Source of the DNA: an uncultured Pirellulaceae bacterium
Lineage (GTDB): Bacteria > Planctomycetota > Planctomycetia > Pirellulales > Pirellulaceae
Length of the DNA stretch: 64,000 nt
Assembly (NCBI GenBank): GCA_938084685.1
Contig: CALKGE010000004.1
Location: forward strand, 204,204-268,203
Direction: 5' to 3'
In this document: in pieces, positions 17,479-26,778 of the stretch
Layout of the letters: every line of letters starts with the position of its first letter
Position numbering within the stretch: position 1 is the first letter of the stretch
Position numbers and translations under genes: made by a program
Notes under the pieces: model-generated
The model's input: the letters and a program-made list of their open reading frames with translations, nothing else
What the model was told of the DNA's origin: nothing
The model's database searches: none

Positions 17479-18750
17479 ATGAGTGACATGCATCCTGCAT
17501 TTAGCAATTTTGCCCGTGGAGTAACCACCGAGACAGCATTTGACGTGCTGGTCGTGGCAAAACAATTGAAAGCGGAAGGCAAAAAGGTAGTCGAACTGGA
17601 AATCGGGGACAGCCCATTCCCATCCACAACCAACGGTGCTCAGGCTGGCATCCAAGCCATTCAGGACGACCACTGTCACTATGGTCCTTCGATTGGAATC
17701 CCTGAGTTTCGAGAAGCCGTGGCCAAGTACGTAAATGACGAATACGGGTTAAATGTCGCGGCCTGCAATGTAACCGCAGGTCCAGGAGCAAAGATCTTTG
17801 AAACTCTGTTCTGTGAAGCATTCATCAACGAAGGGGATGGCGTCCTGGTCTTCAGCCCGTTCTTCCCCACCTATCCTCCCAACATTGAACGACGCGGTGG
17901 TCGCATCGTTTATTCGGAGCTGAAACAGGAAAATGCCTTCCGCCCCAACCTGGATGACATTGCCCGGTTTGTTAACGAAGACCCAAACCCCAAAGCTATC
18001 TTCATCAACACACCTCACAATCCCACAGGTGGTATCGCCACAGAAGAAGATCTGCGAGCCATCGCCGACTTGATTCGCGGAAAGAATATCGTCGTATTCG
18101 CCGATGAACCATATGACCAGATGGCTTGGGAAGGCCAGCACCACTCGCTGCTGGCCCAGCCTGGAATGCTCGACCAGTGCGTTTCATGCTACACATTCAG
18201 TAAGTCGTTCAGCATGAGTGGATGGAGACTTGGCTATGCTGTCAGTAGCGAACGTATCATCAACATGATCGCCAAGCTGACCAACAGCACCCTGTCATGT
18301 ATTCCTCCCTTTGTACAGATGGCCGGAGCAGCTGCGCTCAATGAGGATCGGGACCAACGTGACCAGTACATGGCCGAATTCAAAGAACGAACCATTTCGC
18401 TGGCAACCAAACTCAATGAACTCGACGGGGTCAACTGCCTGATACCAGGAGGAACGTTTTATGTTTTCCCCAATGTAGCTGAAATCTGCAATAAGCACGC
18501 AATCACATCGCATGGACTGGCTCTCTACCTGCTCCAGGGCGCGGACGATAATTTTGGCGTCGCCTGTCTGGGTGGCGAATGTTTTGGTGATGCCGGTCAC
18601 GGCTTCATCCGCTTCAGCACGGCCGAACCACCGGAACTCATTCAGGAAGCACTCGACTTTCTACCCGTTGCCTGGAATGATGAAGAAAGAATTCAGGCCT
18701 TTTTGACTGAGAATCCGAAATACAGGCTGGAAAACCCCTACTCGATTTAA
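17479..18750 (+). CDS. Class I/II pyridoxal-phosphate aminotransferase
   Basis: 423 residues, cytoplasmic. It has the fold-type I aminotransferase pattern: GDSPFP near the N terminus, YGPSIGIPEFREAVA, the substrate/PLP residues in NTPHNPTGG, ADEPYDQM and the PLP-binding Lys242 in TFSKSFSMSGWRLGY, followed by FIRFSTAEP at the end with the Arg that binds the substrate carboxylate. Members of this subgroup act on aspartate, aromatic or other amino acids; the substrate is not settled by motif reading. It lies 27 bases before the MoxR gene and reads the same way, so it may head that transcript, though a functional link is not evident. Confidence 0.88.
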   Translation: MSDMHPAFSNFARGVTTETAFDVLVVAKQLKAEGKKVVELEIGDSPFPSTTNGAQAGIQAIQDDHCHYGPSIGIPEFREAVAKYVNDEYGLNVAACNVTAGPGAKIFETLFCEAFINEGDGVLVFSPFFPTYPPNIERRGGRIVYSELKQENAFRPNLDDIARFVNEDPNPKAIFINTPHNPTGGIATEEDLRAIADLIRGKNIVVFADEPYDQMAWEGQHHSLLAQPGMLDQCVSCYTFSKSFSMSGWRLGYAVSSERIINMIAKLTNSTLSCIPPFVQMAGAAALNEDRDQRDQYMAEFKERTISLATKLNELDGVNCLIPGGTFYVFPNVAEICNKHAITSHGLALYLLQGADDNFGVACLGGECFGDAGHGFIRFSTAEPPELIQEALDFLPVAWNDEERIQAFLTENPKYRLENPYSI

Positions 18751-18777
18751 CGCCTCACCACCTTTGGGAGCATCATT

Positions 18778-19722
18778 GTGGCAGATGTCACCAGTATCGC
18801 CCAACGCATTATCTCCAATGTAGAACAAGTGATCGTCGGTAAACGACCTCAATTAATTCTTTCACTCGTTTCCTGGCTTTGCGAAGGTCATATCCTCTTG
18901 GAGGATGTACCAGGAGTGGCCAAGACGATTCTCGCTCGTGCACTCTCCCGCAGCGTGGGATGCAGCTTTAAACGAATTCAATGTACCCCTGACCTGCTAC
19001 CTACGGATGTCACCGGAGCGTCTATTTTCAACCCGAAGACGACCGAGTTCGAATTTCGTCCCGGTCCTGTTTTCGGCCAACTCGTACTGGCTGACGAAAT
19101 CAACCGTGCTACTCCCAGAACTCAGGCAGCACTGCTGGAAGCAATGGCAGAAGCAAAAGTCACGGTCGATGGACACTCGCATGCGCTAACACCTCCCTTT
19201 CTGGTTATCGCCACTCAAAACCCTGTTGACCACGAAGGTACCTTTCCGCTGCCGGAAGCTCAACTCGACCGTTTCTTCATGAAATTCCAGTTAGGTTATC
19301 CGAGCATGGAAGAGGAATTACGAATGCTGACGATGCTGCAGCACCAACATCCACTCGAATCAATAGGTGAAGTTGTTTCGGCTAGTGAACTCATTGCCTG
19401 TCAGCAAGCTGTCCGTGCAGTACATATGGACGACAAATTGAGGCATTATATCGTGGAAATCATCCACGCCACACGTGACCATGAGGACCTTACGCTTGGT
19501 GCCAGCCCCCGTGGATCGATTGCATTATTCCGAGGCAGCCAGGCCATGGCGGCACTCCGCGGGCGGGACTACGTGCTGCCCGATGACGTCAAATTCATTG
19601 TCACCTCTATTCTGGCGCATCGACTCATTCTGTCACCAGAAAGCCGCTTGCGAAAAGTCACCTCGGAACAGGTGGTGCAGGACATCGTTTCTGAAATTGC
19701 TGTCCCGACCATGAATACCTGA
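18778..19722 (+). CDS. MoxR-family AAA+ ATPase
   Basis: 314 residues, starting with GTG and preceded by GGGAG. The Walker A motif is in EDVPGVAKTILARAL, Walker B and the sensor region in VLADEINRATPRTQAALLEAMAE, then VIATQNPVDHEGTFPLPEAQLDRF with the Asn sensor and arginine finger segment. MoxR ATPases act as chaperones that insert metals or remodel protein complexes, usually with DUF58 and von Willebrand-type or DUF4129 proteins. Here it directly precedes the DUF58 gene by 14 bases, which fits the classical arrangement. Confidence 0.92.
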   Translation: MADVTSIAQRIISNVEQVIVGKRPQLILSLVSWLCEGHILLEDVPGVAKTILARALSRSVGCSFKRIQCTPDLLPTDVTGASIFNPKTTEFEFRPGPVFGQLVLADEINRATPRTQAALLEAMAEAKVTVDGHSHALTPPFLVIATQNPVDHEGTFPLPEAQLDRFFMKFQLGYPSMEEELRMLTMLQHQHPLESIGEVVSASELIACQQAVRAVHMDDKLRHYIVEIIHATRDHEDLTLGASPRGSIALFRGSQAMAALRGRDYVLPDDVKFIVTSILAHRLILSPESRLRKVTSEQVVQDIVSEIAVPTMNT

Positions 19723-19736
19723 GGGGAGAGTAGCCA

Positions 19737-21044
19737 ATGAAATGGGTCATCGGCGCTCTGTTCATTCTGGGAATATCCTTCATCATCGGGTCGGATCTGC
19801 TCGCTTATGCGATGTATTGTCTGCTGACTCTGATTGCTGTCAGCCGTTGGCTTTCAAAAAACTGGGCCGCTCAATTATCGGCAACCCGAGCCTGCTCGCA
19901 ATTACAAGCCGAGATCGACGATCACATCGGCATTGAACTGGAAGTAACCAATCATGGGACGTTACCTGTTCCCTGGATTCTGCTGGAAGATATTCTTTCC
20001 CGAAAAGCATTCCAGCACACCCCTCCCAGCCTGGAGCTCAAATCGAGTCGCATTCAACTGACCATGCTCCGCGGTCACCAGAGTAAAAAGCTGAAGTATC
20101 ACTTCAAATGTAATCGCCGAGGGTTTTACCAACTAGGTCCCACGGTTCTGGAAACAGGTGACCTCTTCGGTCTGCATCGCCGTTTCCAGGTTCGGACTCA
20201 GCCCCAGTATCTCACTGTCTATCCCCGAGTTTTGCCCATTGACGGATACGACCTGGCCAGCCGACGTCCTATTGGTGAAATCAAAGTGACTCATCGACTG
20301 TTTGAAGATCCTACACGTATCGCCGGAGTACGAGCTTACCAGGAAGGTGACCCGATGAATCGGATTCACTGGCGAGCGACTGCCCGAACGGGAAAACTGC
20401 ACAGTAAAATCTATGAGTCCTCGACCGTTGCCGGACTCACCATTGTCCTGGACTTTCACAAAAGTGGTTTTCACCAGCAACATGAACCGATGCGATCTGA
20501 ACTTGCCGTCACCGCAGCGATTTCTGTCGCTAACACGACACAGCTGCTCGGCCAACAGTTGGGGCTACTGTCCAATGGGCGGGATGCCGCTGAACGGATG
20601 CGACAGGAAGGTTGGGACGTTGATCTGGGTGATCGGGAACTAGCTCAGCAAGCCGGAGCCATGATGGATAAAAATGACCGTCTCCGACCGCTGCAAGTAC
20701 TAACACAACGATCTTCCGAACAGTTTTACCGCATTCAGGAGCTGCTGGCCCGCATTGAATTAGCAGACGGCCTGAATTTCGCTCAGTTGATACTGGAAGC
20801 CCAGTCGCGTGTACCACGAGATGCCACGGTTCTGGCGATCATCTCCAAACAGGATCCACAATCCACGATTGCTCTGGAAAACATGGCGCGACAGGGATTC
20901 GCTGTTTCCGCCATGATCAATGTTTACGATAACACAGAATATGCACAGATCTCCGGGCCCCTGCTTTCAGCAGGGATTGCTACGTATCATCTGCGTGACG
21001 AAGAATCCATCCTGCACGTTTGCCGAAAGCAGATCCTGCGGTAA
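19737..21044 (+). CDS. DUF58-domain membrane-associated protein
   Basis: 435 residues, with a strong AGGGGAGAG site before the ATG. Two hydrophobic segments open the protein (VIGALFILGISFIIGSDLLAYAMYCLL region). The DUF58 hallmark is GDPMNRIHWRATARTGKLHSKIYE near residue 205, followed by a von Willebrand A-like region. DUF58 proteins work with MoxR ATPases, perhaps holding an envelope complex that the ATPase remodels. Position between MoxR and the DUF4129 gene is the usual one for this system. Confidence 0.9.
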   Translation: MKWVIGALFILGISFIIGSDLLAYAMYCLLTLIAVSRWLSKNWAAQLSATRACSQLQAEIDDHIGIELEVTNHGTLPVPWILLEDILSRKAFQHTPPSLELKSSRIQLTMLRGHQSKKLKYHFKCNRRGFYQLGPTVLETGDLFGLHRRFQVRTQPQYLTVYPRVLPIDGYDLASRRPIGEIKVTHRLFEDPTRIAGVRAYQEGDPMNRIHWRATARTGKLHSKIYESSTVAGLTIVLDFHKSGFHQQHEPMRSELAVTAAISVANTTQLLGQQLGLLSNGRDAAERMRQEGWDVDLGDRELAQQAGAMMDKNDRLRPLQVLTQRSSEQFYRIQELLARIELADGLNFAQLILEAQSRVPRDATVLAIISKQDPQSTIALENMARQGFAVSAMINVYDNTEYAQISGPLLSAGIATYHLRDEESILHVCRKQILR

Positions 21045-21055
21045 ATAATCACAAT

Positions 21056-23065
21056 ATGGCTCGCAAACAAAAAACAATACTGGACTATGTCGTAGTCGGA
21101 ATCAGCCCATTGCTGGTAACCGTAATGGTAACCAGTCTGGCACTGTTTGTTTCGACCATCCTCAACCCCAGCCCCTTCCTGTGGCAATTTAACTTCGTGT
21201 TGGTGATGTACTCCATGGCCACTGTTTCTATTGCGAGGATTTCGATCGAGGAAGGTAAAGAGCGAGCTGTCCTGTTTGGGGTCCCTTTGGCGGCTGTCAC
21301 CCTGCTGGCGATGATGCTGTTAATTCAAATGGACGAGGCGGTTGGAGGCATGAAACTCATCTACTGTGCGGTATTGATTGCCGTGACCTGGTGGTCCTCT
21401 CATCATCTCACCTGGGACTGCACCGTCATTGAGGACCGTGAAGACTCAAGCAATCAGGGCCTGCTTCAAAAAATCGGTTTCGAAAACACTATCGATAAAT
21501 CCGATATAGAAGATCCCGAGCAGGAAACTCATTCTTCAGACAACGATATTAAAAAAGAAAACAAACAGAGTTGGTTTGAGCGTTGGAAGGAAAACAGGAA
21601 AAAGCCACACACTCCTGGCATCTGGGTAATTTATTACTCGCTGGCAGCATTACCACTGTTTGGACTCGGACAGCTTTTCACCGACACCGGCACCAACGAA
21701 CTTTGCTTTAAGTATCTCCTGCAGTACGTCGCCAGTGGACTCGGACTACTACTCACAACCAGCCTGCTCGGCCTGAGACGCTACCTACGTCACAAGGACG
21801 TAGAAATGCCGCATGAAATGGCAGGTTTATGGCTGACCGTCGGCACCGTCATGATCCTCGCCTTTATGGCTTTAGCCTTCCTGCTACCCCGACCAGGCAA
21901 CGCAATGCAACTTGGTCAGCTCAGCGACTGGTTCGATCAAAGTCAGGATGACTACGACACCTCCGAATATGGTATTGGCCCTGATGGTAAAGACGATGGA
22001 AATCAGGGATCCTCCTCAGATCAAACGGATGAAAACTCACCGAGTAATTCTCAGCAGGAAGGAGACGAACAAGAGAACGGCCAAGAGAACGGCCAGGGTA
22101 CTTCCAACGACTCAAATAACTCCGAAAATGCTTCCCCAGAGGGCAACGAAGGCTCTCAGAATTCATCCGACAATCAGAATAACAATCAGCAGGCTGGCAA
22201 CTCGGACAGCCAGAACGACTCTGGAAACCAGAACGATCAAGGTGACCAAGGTGACCGGGGCAACCAGGGTGACCAAAGCGAACAGGATGGTCAGGGAAAC
22301 TCAGAGACGCAGAGTGAAGAAGGTCAGGATGCTCCAGACGGTGGAGCATCTCAAAGCAATAACTCTCCAGACAACGGTGCAACGCAAGCTCAACAAAATG
22401 AGTCTCCCTCGGCAGAGAACAACCAACCAACCGAGGCTCAATCCTCGTCCGAATCCGAGTCTGATCGCAGTGAATCATCTTCCTCTCAGTTCCCGGACCT
22501 CCCCTCACTTGGTGAATTTGGTACATTCATTCAGATCATTTTCTGGATTGTCGTGGGGACCATTTTTCTTTTCTATCTGGTACGTAACTACCAAGCCCTC
22601 TGGAATGCCGTGAAGGAGATTGTCTCCGGGTTCTTTAACTGGTTAACCGGCGCGTTTGCAGGAACGCCCAGGGAGCAGGTGCAACATGAAGAAACTCCGG
22701 TTCAGCCATCAGTACCACGTCCTCCCCCTTTCAGCAGTTTTTCCAATCCGTTCACAGGCAGGGCTCAATTGAGTCTGCTGGAACTGGTGCAGTACAGTTT
22801 TGATGCACTGGAATCACTGGGGCATGAACTGGGCATTGAGCGACAGGAAGACCAGACACCCAACGAGTTCAGCCAGATCATGGCTCAGCAAATCTCACCT
22901 CTGGGTCAGGCCACGCTACGACTTGGCAAACACTACAGTCTGGCTGCTTATGCTCCCACACTGCTCAACCAAAGTTGTTTGCAGGACCTGCAGGACTTTT
23001 GGCAACAGTTAAGCAAGGTAACGATCCGACATCCCCAGCCTGCTAACACGCAGGCCTCAAACTGA
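21056..23065 (+). CDS. DUF4129-domain membrane protein with long Gln/Asn/Ser/Asp-rich linker
   Basis: 669 residues from the ATG at 21056, 11 bases after the DUF58 stop. Several membrane segments occupy the first part (ISPLLVTVMVTSLALFV, VLFGVPLAAVTLLAMMLLI, LPLFGLGQLFT and others). Residues about 297-481 are almost wholly Gln, Asn, Ser, Asp, Glu and Gly, a disordered acidic spacer. One more membrane segment (IFWIVVGTIFLFYLVRN) follows, then the C-terminal DUF4129 domain (RAQLSLLELVQYSFDALES... YAPTLLNQ). In transglutaminase-like planctomycete proteins the same DUF4129 domain ends the chain, but no transglutaminase motif is seen here. The last 23 bases overlap the 3' end of the convergent PP-loop gene. 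Confidence 0.82.
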   Translation: MARKQKTILDYVVVGISPLLVTVMVTSLALFVSTILNPSPFLWQFNFVLVMYSMATVSIARISIEEGKERAVLFGVPLAAVTLLAMMLLIQMDEAVGGMKLIYCAVLIAVTWWSSHHLTWDCTVIEDREDSSNQGLLQKIGFENTIDKSDIEDPEQETHSSDNDIKKENKQSWFERWKENRKKPHTPGIWVIYYSLAALPLFGLGQLFTDTGTNELCFKYLLQYVASGLGLLLTTSLLGLRRYLRHKDVEMPHEMAGLWLTVGTVMILAFMALAFLLPRPGNAMQLGQLSDWFDQSQDDYDTSEYGIGPDGKDDGNQGSSSDQTDENSPSNSQQEGDEQENGQENGQGTSNDSNNSENASPEGNEGSQNSSDNQNNNQQAGNSDSQNDSGNQNDQGDQGDRGNQGDQSEQDGQGNSETQSEEGQDAPDGGASQSNNSPDNGATQAQQNESPSAENNQPTEAQSSSESESDRSESSSSQFPDLPSLGEFGTFIQIIFWIVVGTIFLFYLVRNYQALWNAVKEIVSGFFNWLTGAFAGTPREQVQHEETPVQPSVPRPPPFSSFSNPFTGRAQLSLLELVQYSFDALESLGHELGIERQEDQTPNEFSQIMAQQISPLGQATLRLGKHYSLAAYAPTLLNQSCLQDLQDFWQQLSKVTIRHPQPANTQASN

Positions 23066-24062
23066 CGCTGGCAATCGTTTTGTCATTCTCTGAACGTTCC
23101 GTCGGATGAGCGATCAGATTGAACTGCTGATCGGCCTGGCTGACCTGCACAATATTGTCTTCTCCTTCTACAGAACGACCGTATCGATAGATCAGTCCTG
23201 CTGCATACTCCAGAGCTTCATCAGTTGAAGGCCCTGTAATCAATGCATTAGGCCCTCTGAAACTGATGGGTTCAAGAAATGAAGTGCTGGTCGCATCTTC
23301 CATTCGATGCATGTACTCGAGCTGTGCATTTTGTTTTTGATCTCGTCCCAGGATAACTTTGACTTGCTCGTTCCAACGAAAGTGACGCCCCACATTCAGA
23401 GCCTCGTAATCCCAACGCGTATCACCAACCTGGATCTGGATAAGGTCATGCACCTTGTTTGAAAACTCGGGTTCCGTCAATGCACAGCCTGTCGACGGAG
23501 TGGGAATCATGTCTTCGGTGAATCCAAAATCTCTCGCTAACTGGATCAGTCCTTTGCGACTACGCCCCTGAAAGTCATATAGTTTCTCACGATCCACCAA
23601 TCCCTCTCGTTCGGGCTTTGTGGGAGGCAGCAACTTGGCAGACAAAGGCCGCAGCAGAAGATCCTCCAGTCCCGAATTCGTAGAAATGATATTCAGATCA
23701 GACCGCTTCTGGCTCATCGGACGCTGACCAATCACTTCGCCACTGATGATGAACTGCGCGTCCACCGCTTCCATGAATTTATACGCACGTTCAAACATGT
23801 AGATTCGGCAATCTACACAGGGGTTGGCTCCTTTGCCATACCCATATTGAGGTTCGCGTACAAGGTCGAGATAGTCATCTTCCTGACCGATGACCGTGAT
23901 ATTGGTACCCAAAGCCCGCGCAGCCTGCGCTGACGTATCCTGGCAGCAGGTGAACATCGTCTTGAAGTTCAAGGCTTCCACTTCGATTCCCTGCTCCTGC
24001 ATAATGCGAATCGCAAGCATGCTGTCCAGGCCACCGGAAAGTAGTGCAACACATCGTGTCAT
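23043..24062 (-). CDS. PP-loop ATPase, MnmA/ThiI-like, probable tRNA thiolation enzyme
   Basis: 339 residues. SGGLDS at 9-14 is the PP-loop that binds ATP for adenylating the target uridine or sulfur acceptor. Conserved Cys occur at 39-40 (TCCQDTS), 82/85 (NPCVDCR) and 193 (STGCAL). The Cys pair resembles a zinc or iron-sulfur site, the third may be the sulfur-carrying residue. The C-terminal about 130 residues look like an RNA-binding extension found in this group, fused to PP-loop domains. It is not MnmA, which is longer and has other motifs, so a gene name is not given. It is convergent with the DUF4129 gene (23-base overlap) and lies 60 bases after the RNase III stop, in the same direction. 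Confidence 0.7.
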   Translation of the reverse strand: MTRCVALLSGGLDSMLAIRIMQEQGIEVEALNFKTMFTCCQDTSAQAARALGTNITVIGQEDDYLDLVREPQYGYGKGANPCVDCRIYMFERAYKFMEAVDAQFIISGEVIGQRPMSQKRSDLNIISTNSGLEDLLLRPLSAKLLPPTKPEREGLVDREKLYDFQGRSRKGLIQLARDFGFTEDMIPTPSTGCALTEPEFSNKVHDLIQIQVGDTRWDYEALNVGRHFRWNEQVKVILGRDQKQNAQLEYMHRMEDATSTSFLEPISFRGPNALITGPSTDEALEYAAGLIYRYGRSVEGEDNIVQVSQADQQFNLIAHPTERSENDKTIASVSLRPAC

Positions 24063-24122
24063 GGCTGTCTCTCTATTGAATTCTCAAACTGTTGATTGCT
24101 GGTTCTTGGTTACGGGGCCGTG

Positions 24123-24962
24123 CTATTCCATATCTTTGCCATCGTTTCCGATTTCATCAACTGCCAGAATCGAATCTTCGTCAATTTCCCCCAGTGTTTT
24201 AAGAGCATTCAGAGCTGCGTGCTGTTCCGCATCTTTTTTACTATTGCCCCAACCTGATTCAAATTCTCTGTCACCGACAACCGCGCACACATGAAATTCC
24301 TTTTGATGATCGGGTCCCTGTTCTTTCAACAGTTTATAGACGGGCGTCAGTTTGAATTCACGCTGGGCTACCTGCTGAAACAACGACTTATAGTTAATGG
24401 GCACACCTTCAGATACCATGGAGAGCATTTCGTCTTTCAGGCATCTCAGCACGAACGACTGGGCTGCTTGATAGCCACCGTCGAGATACATCGCCGCCAC
24501 GAGCGATTCAAAAGCGTTTGACAGAATGGATCGGGGAATAGTATCTCTAGCTCCGATTCCTTTACCGACAATCACCACATCCTGAAGCAATAGTCTTTCG
24601 GCCACTTGTGCACAGGCCTTGCGACTCACGATGACTGATTTAATTCTGGTCAACTCACCTTCCAGGTATCTCGGGTATTCACAGAACAACCATTCACTAA
24701 TTACCTGTCCCAGAATCGCATCTCCAAGAAACTCCAACCGTTCGTTGGAGGCCAAGCGGTGATTCGCTCCGGACGTGTGTGTCAGCGCCACCTTAAGAAG
24801 CTTGGTATCACGAAATTGATAACCAAGTGTCCTTTCACAGGCCGCAAGCTTGACCTGCTCCTGCTCGGAAATCTCGATTCCATCCACATCCGTAGGGCCG
24901 GTGGATTTATGACCTCGGAACCAGCCACGAAACTGGTCCCAAATCGTCTTTTTAGATTTCAT
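24123..24962 (-). CDS. rnc: Ribonuclease III
   Basis: 279 residues from the ATG at 24962; a GTG at 25034 would add 24 residues. The signature NERLEFLGDAILG carries the catalytic Glu and Asp, and the second acidic pair is in NAFESLVAAMYLDGG. A double-stranded-RNA-binding domain ends the protein (KSLFQQVAQREF, then GWGNSKKDAEQHAALNAL). RNase III cuts rRNA and mRNA precursors. The N-terminal extension before the catalytic domain (about 45 residues) is longer than in E. coli and Lys/Asp rich. The C-terminal tail (VDEIGNDGKDME) is acidic. Confidence 0.93.
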   Translation of the reverse strand: MKSKKTIWDQFRGWFRGHKSTGPTDVDGIEISEQEQVKLAACERTLGYQFRDTKLLKVALTHTSGANHRLASNERLEFLGDAILGQVISEWLFCEYPRYLEGELTRIKSVIVSRKACAQVAERLLLQDVVIVGKGIGARDTIPRSILSNAFESLVAAMYLDGGYQAAQSFVLRCLKDEMLSMVSEGVPINYKSLFQQVAQREFKLTPVYKLLKEQGPDHQKEFHVCAVVGDREFESGWGNSKKDAEQHAALNALKTLGEIDEDSILAVDEIGNDGKDME

Positions 24963-25409
24963 TCTTCCAGTCCGAAAACAACATCCGTTGTTACCAAATA
25001 ACGCTGAATCCTGCAGGCATCTTTTGCATGACACCTGGCCTGGGATTCCAGGAAGAATTACTCAAAACGAACCACTTGGAATAATCGGAGAATAATGGTG
25101 GGCCGTTCAGAAGAATTCTCACTTCCTTCAGAATCATTGCAATCCAAACGAGGTCAAGGGGGTTACCATGATTCGCTGGGACCACCTCAGGCAAAACTCC
25201 ACCCAATCGGCATAACCGTTATAGCTGGTACAACGAGTCCCGTTTGGGTGCCCGAGAGAACGTTAGTTAAACAAAAGTTCTCGTCCGGTGTGTTGACGAA
25301 TAGAGACTCTAATTACAGAATCAAAGGCACACTTCTTTCACTCTTTGGCACGCTTATAGAATCATCTATGCTCGGTTGACCCACCTCTCACTCAGGAAAA
25401 GATTGCGAC
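24963..25409. other. 447-base noncoding region upstream of mgtE
   Basis: No credible gene; frames here lack ribosome binding sites and family features. Two short hairpins occur (CCTGG-GATT-CCAGG near 25035-25050, and GAGAAC/GTTCTC near 25256-25281). A possible sigma-70 promoter near 25345-25372 is listed separately. I looked for an M-box magnesium riboswitch ahead of mgtE and did not see its conserved GGTGAGGC-type core. Confidence 0.5.
25345..25372 (+). promoter_or_regulatory. Possible sigma-70 promoter for mgtE
   Basis: TTGGCA (25345) and TATGCT (25367) are separated by 16 bases and lie 37 bases ahead of the mgtE ATG. Matches are five and four of six bases, so this is only suggestive. Confidence 0.3.
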
Positions 25410-26774
25410 ATGCTCAATACGCTCTACTTACCTGAATTGCGAGAGATGCTGGCTGAAAATCGCTCGGAAGAAATGGCGGAATTCTGCACCACCATGCATC
25501 CGGGGGTAACTGCAGAATTCATGGAGGGCCTGACAGCTCCTGAAGCCTGGAGAATTCTGCAACACGCTGAACCATTTCGATGCTGTGAAATTTTTGAATT
25601 CTTCAGCGATGAAAAACAGCTGGAAATACTCGAAGGAGAAGATCGCCACGAGGTCGCTCAACTCATTGAGGTGATGTCACCGGACGACCGAGTGGACATC
25701 CTTGAGCAGATGAACCAGGAGATTGTGGATGAACTCCTGTCACTGCTCTCCCACGAAGAACGCCGAAACGTCATCCGGCTGCGGGAATACCCAAACTCAA
25801 GTGCAGGTTCGGTGATGACCACCGACGTGGCCAAACTCGAGGAGCACCTGACAGTATCGCAGGCTCTTGCCGAACTGGGACATCAGGCCGAAGAACTCGA
25901 AACAATCTACTATCTGTACGTCGTAGACGATACAGATCACTTACGAGGTGTCGTTTCCGCGAAGCAACTTGTCCGTTCGATCGTCCAACCGGACAAGAAG
26001 CTGGAAGAGTTGATGGAAGAAGATGTCGTCAAAGTGGACGTACTTGATGATCAGGAAACAGTCGCCCAGATCGTTGCCCGATACGACCTGCTGGCCATCC
26101 CCGTTGTCGACCGTCAAAACCGCATGCTGGGCATCATCACTCATGACGACGTTATCGATGTGGTGCTGGAAGAAGCTCAGGAAGACGTGCAGCGAATCGG
26201 TGCTGTAAACCCACTGGAAGAAACCTACCTGAAAACCCCACTCCTGACACTGGGATGGAAAAGGGGAGTATGGTTGATCATTCTCTTCTTCGCTGCATTA
26301 CTGACCGCGTTTGCGCTGGAACACTACGAAAACCGAATCGAAGAACATGTCTGGCTGGTGATGTTCATTCCCCTGGTCATTTCTGCCGGAGGTAACTCGG
26401 GAGGCCAGTCATCTACACTCATCATTTCGTCCATGGCACGCAATGAAATAAAACTGAGTGACTGGCTTCGGGTCGTTCGCCGGGAAATCGCCATGGGACT
26501 CATTCTGGGATCCCTGCTAGGATTGCTCGGCTGGGGCGCAGGACTTTTCCTGGCTCCGGAACCACGATATGCACTCATCATTCCCATTACCATCCTCTGT
26601 GTGGTCATATGCGGCACACTATCTGGTTCTCTGCTACCACTCTTCTTCCGCAGGATGGGACTGGACCCGGCACTGATGAGCAATCCGTTTGTGGCCGGGA
26701 TTGTCGATATTCTGGGGATCGTCATCTACATGAGTGTAGCCGGCGTCTTCTACAGTATCGTCCCTACGAACTAA
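25410..26774 (+). CDS. mgtE: Magnesium transporter MgtE
   Basis: 454 residues. The order is the MgtE N domain (helical, MSPDDRVDILEQM type), a pair of CBS domains (SVMTTDVAKLEEHLT, GVVSAKQLV, DLLAIPVVDRQNRMLGIITHDD) and five membrane segments with the ion-path motif ISAGGNSGGQSST and a conserved DPALMSNPFVAGIVD near the end. It moves Mg2+ into the cell and is gated by magnesium binding to the cytosolic domains. The gene is convergent with the glycosyltransferase, with a four-base gap. Confidence 0.95.
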   Translation: MLNTLYLPELREMLAENRSEEMAEFCTTMHPGVTAEFMEGLTAPEAWRILQHAEPFRCCEIFEFFSDEKQLEILEGEDRHEVAQLIEVMSPDDRVDILEQMNQEIVDELLSLLSHEERRNVIRLREYPNSSAGSVMTTDVAKLEEHLTVSQALAELGHQAEELETIYYLYVVDDTDHLRGVVSAKQLVRSIVQPDKKLEELMEEDVVKVDVLDDQETVAQIVARYDLLAIPVVDRQNRMLGIITHDDVIDVVLEEAQEDVQRIGAVNPLEETYLKTPLLTLGWKRGVWLIILFFAALLTAFALEHYENRIEEHVWLVMFIPLVISAGGNSGGQSSTLIISSMARNEIKLSDWLRVVRREIAMGLILGSLLGLLGWGAGLFLAPEPRYALIIPITILCVVICGTLSGSLLPLFFRRMGLDPALMSNPFVAGIVDILGIVIYMSVAGVFYSIVPTN

Positions 26775-26778
26775 CCAC

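Noticed and set aside
21912..22613. A 233-codon open frame on the plus strand in another frame, and a 201-codon one on the minus strand at 21921-22526
   Set aside because: Both are shadows of the biased Gln/Asn/Ser-rich segment of the DUF4129 gene; compositions are unnatural (Thr/Arg- or Cys/His-rich) and no ribosome binding sites exist.
25095..25379. 94-codon plus-strand frame and a 71-codon minus-strand one upstream of mgtE
   Set aside because: No ribosome binding sites, unusual composition, no recognisable motif; kept as noncoding.
25200..25409. M-box magnesium riboswitch ahead of mgtE
   Set aside because: The conserved core bases of the M-box could not be found.
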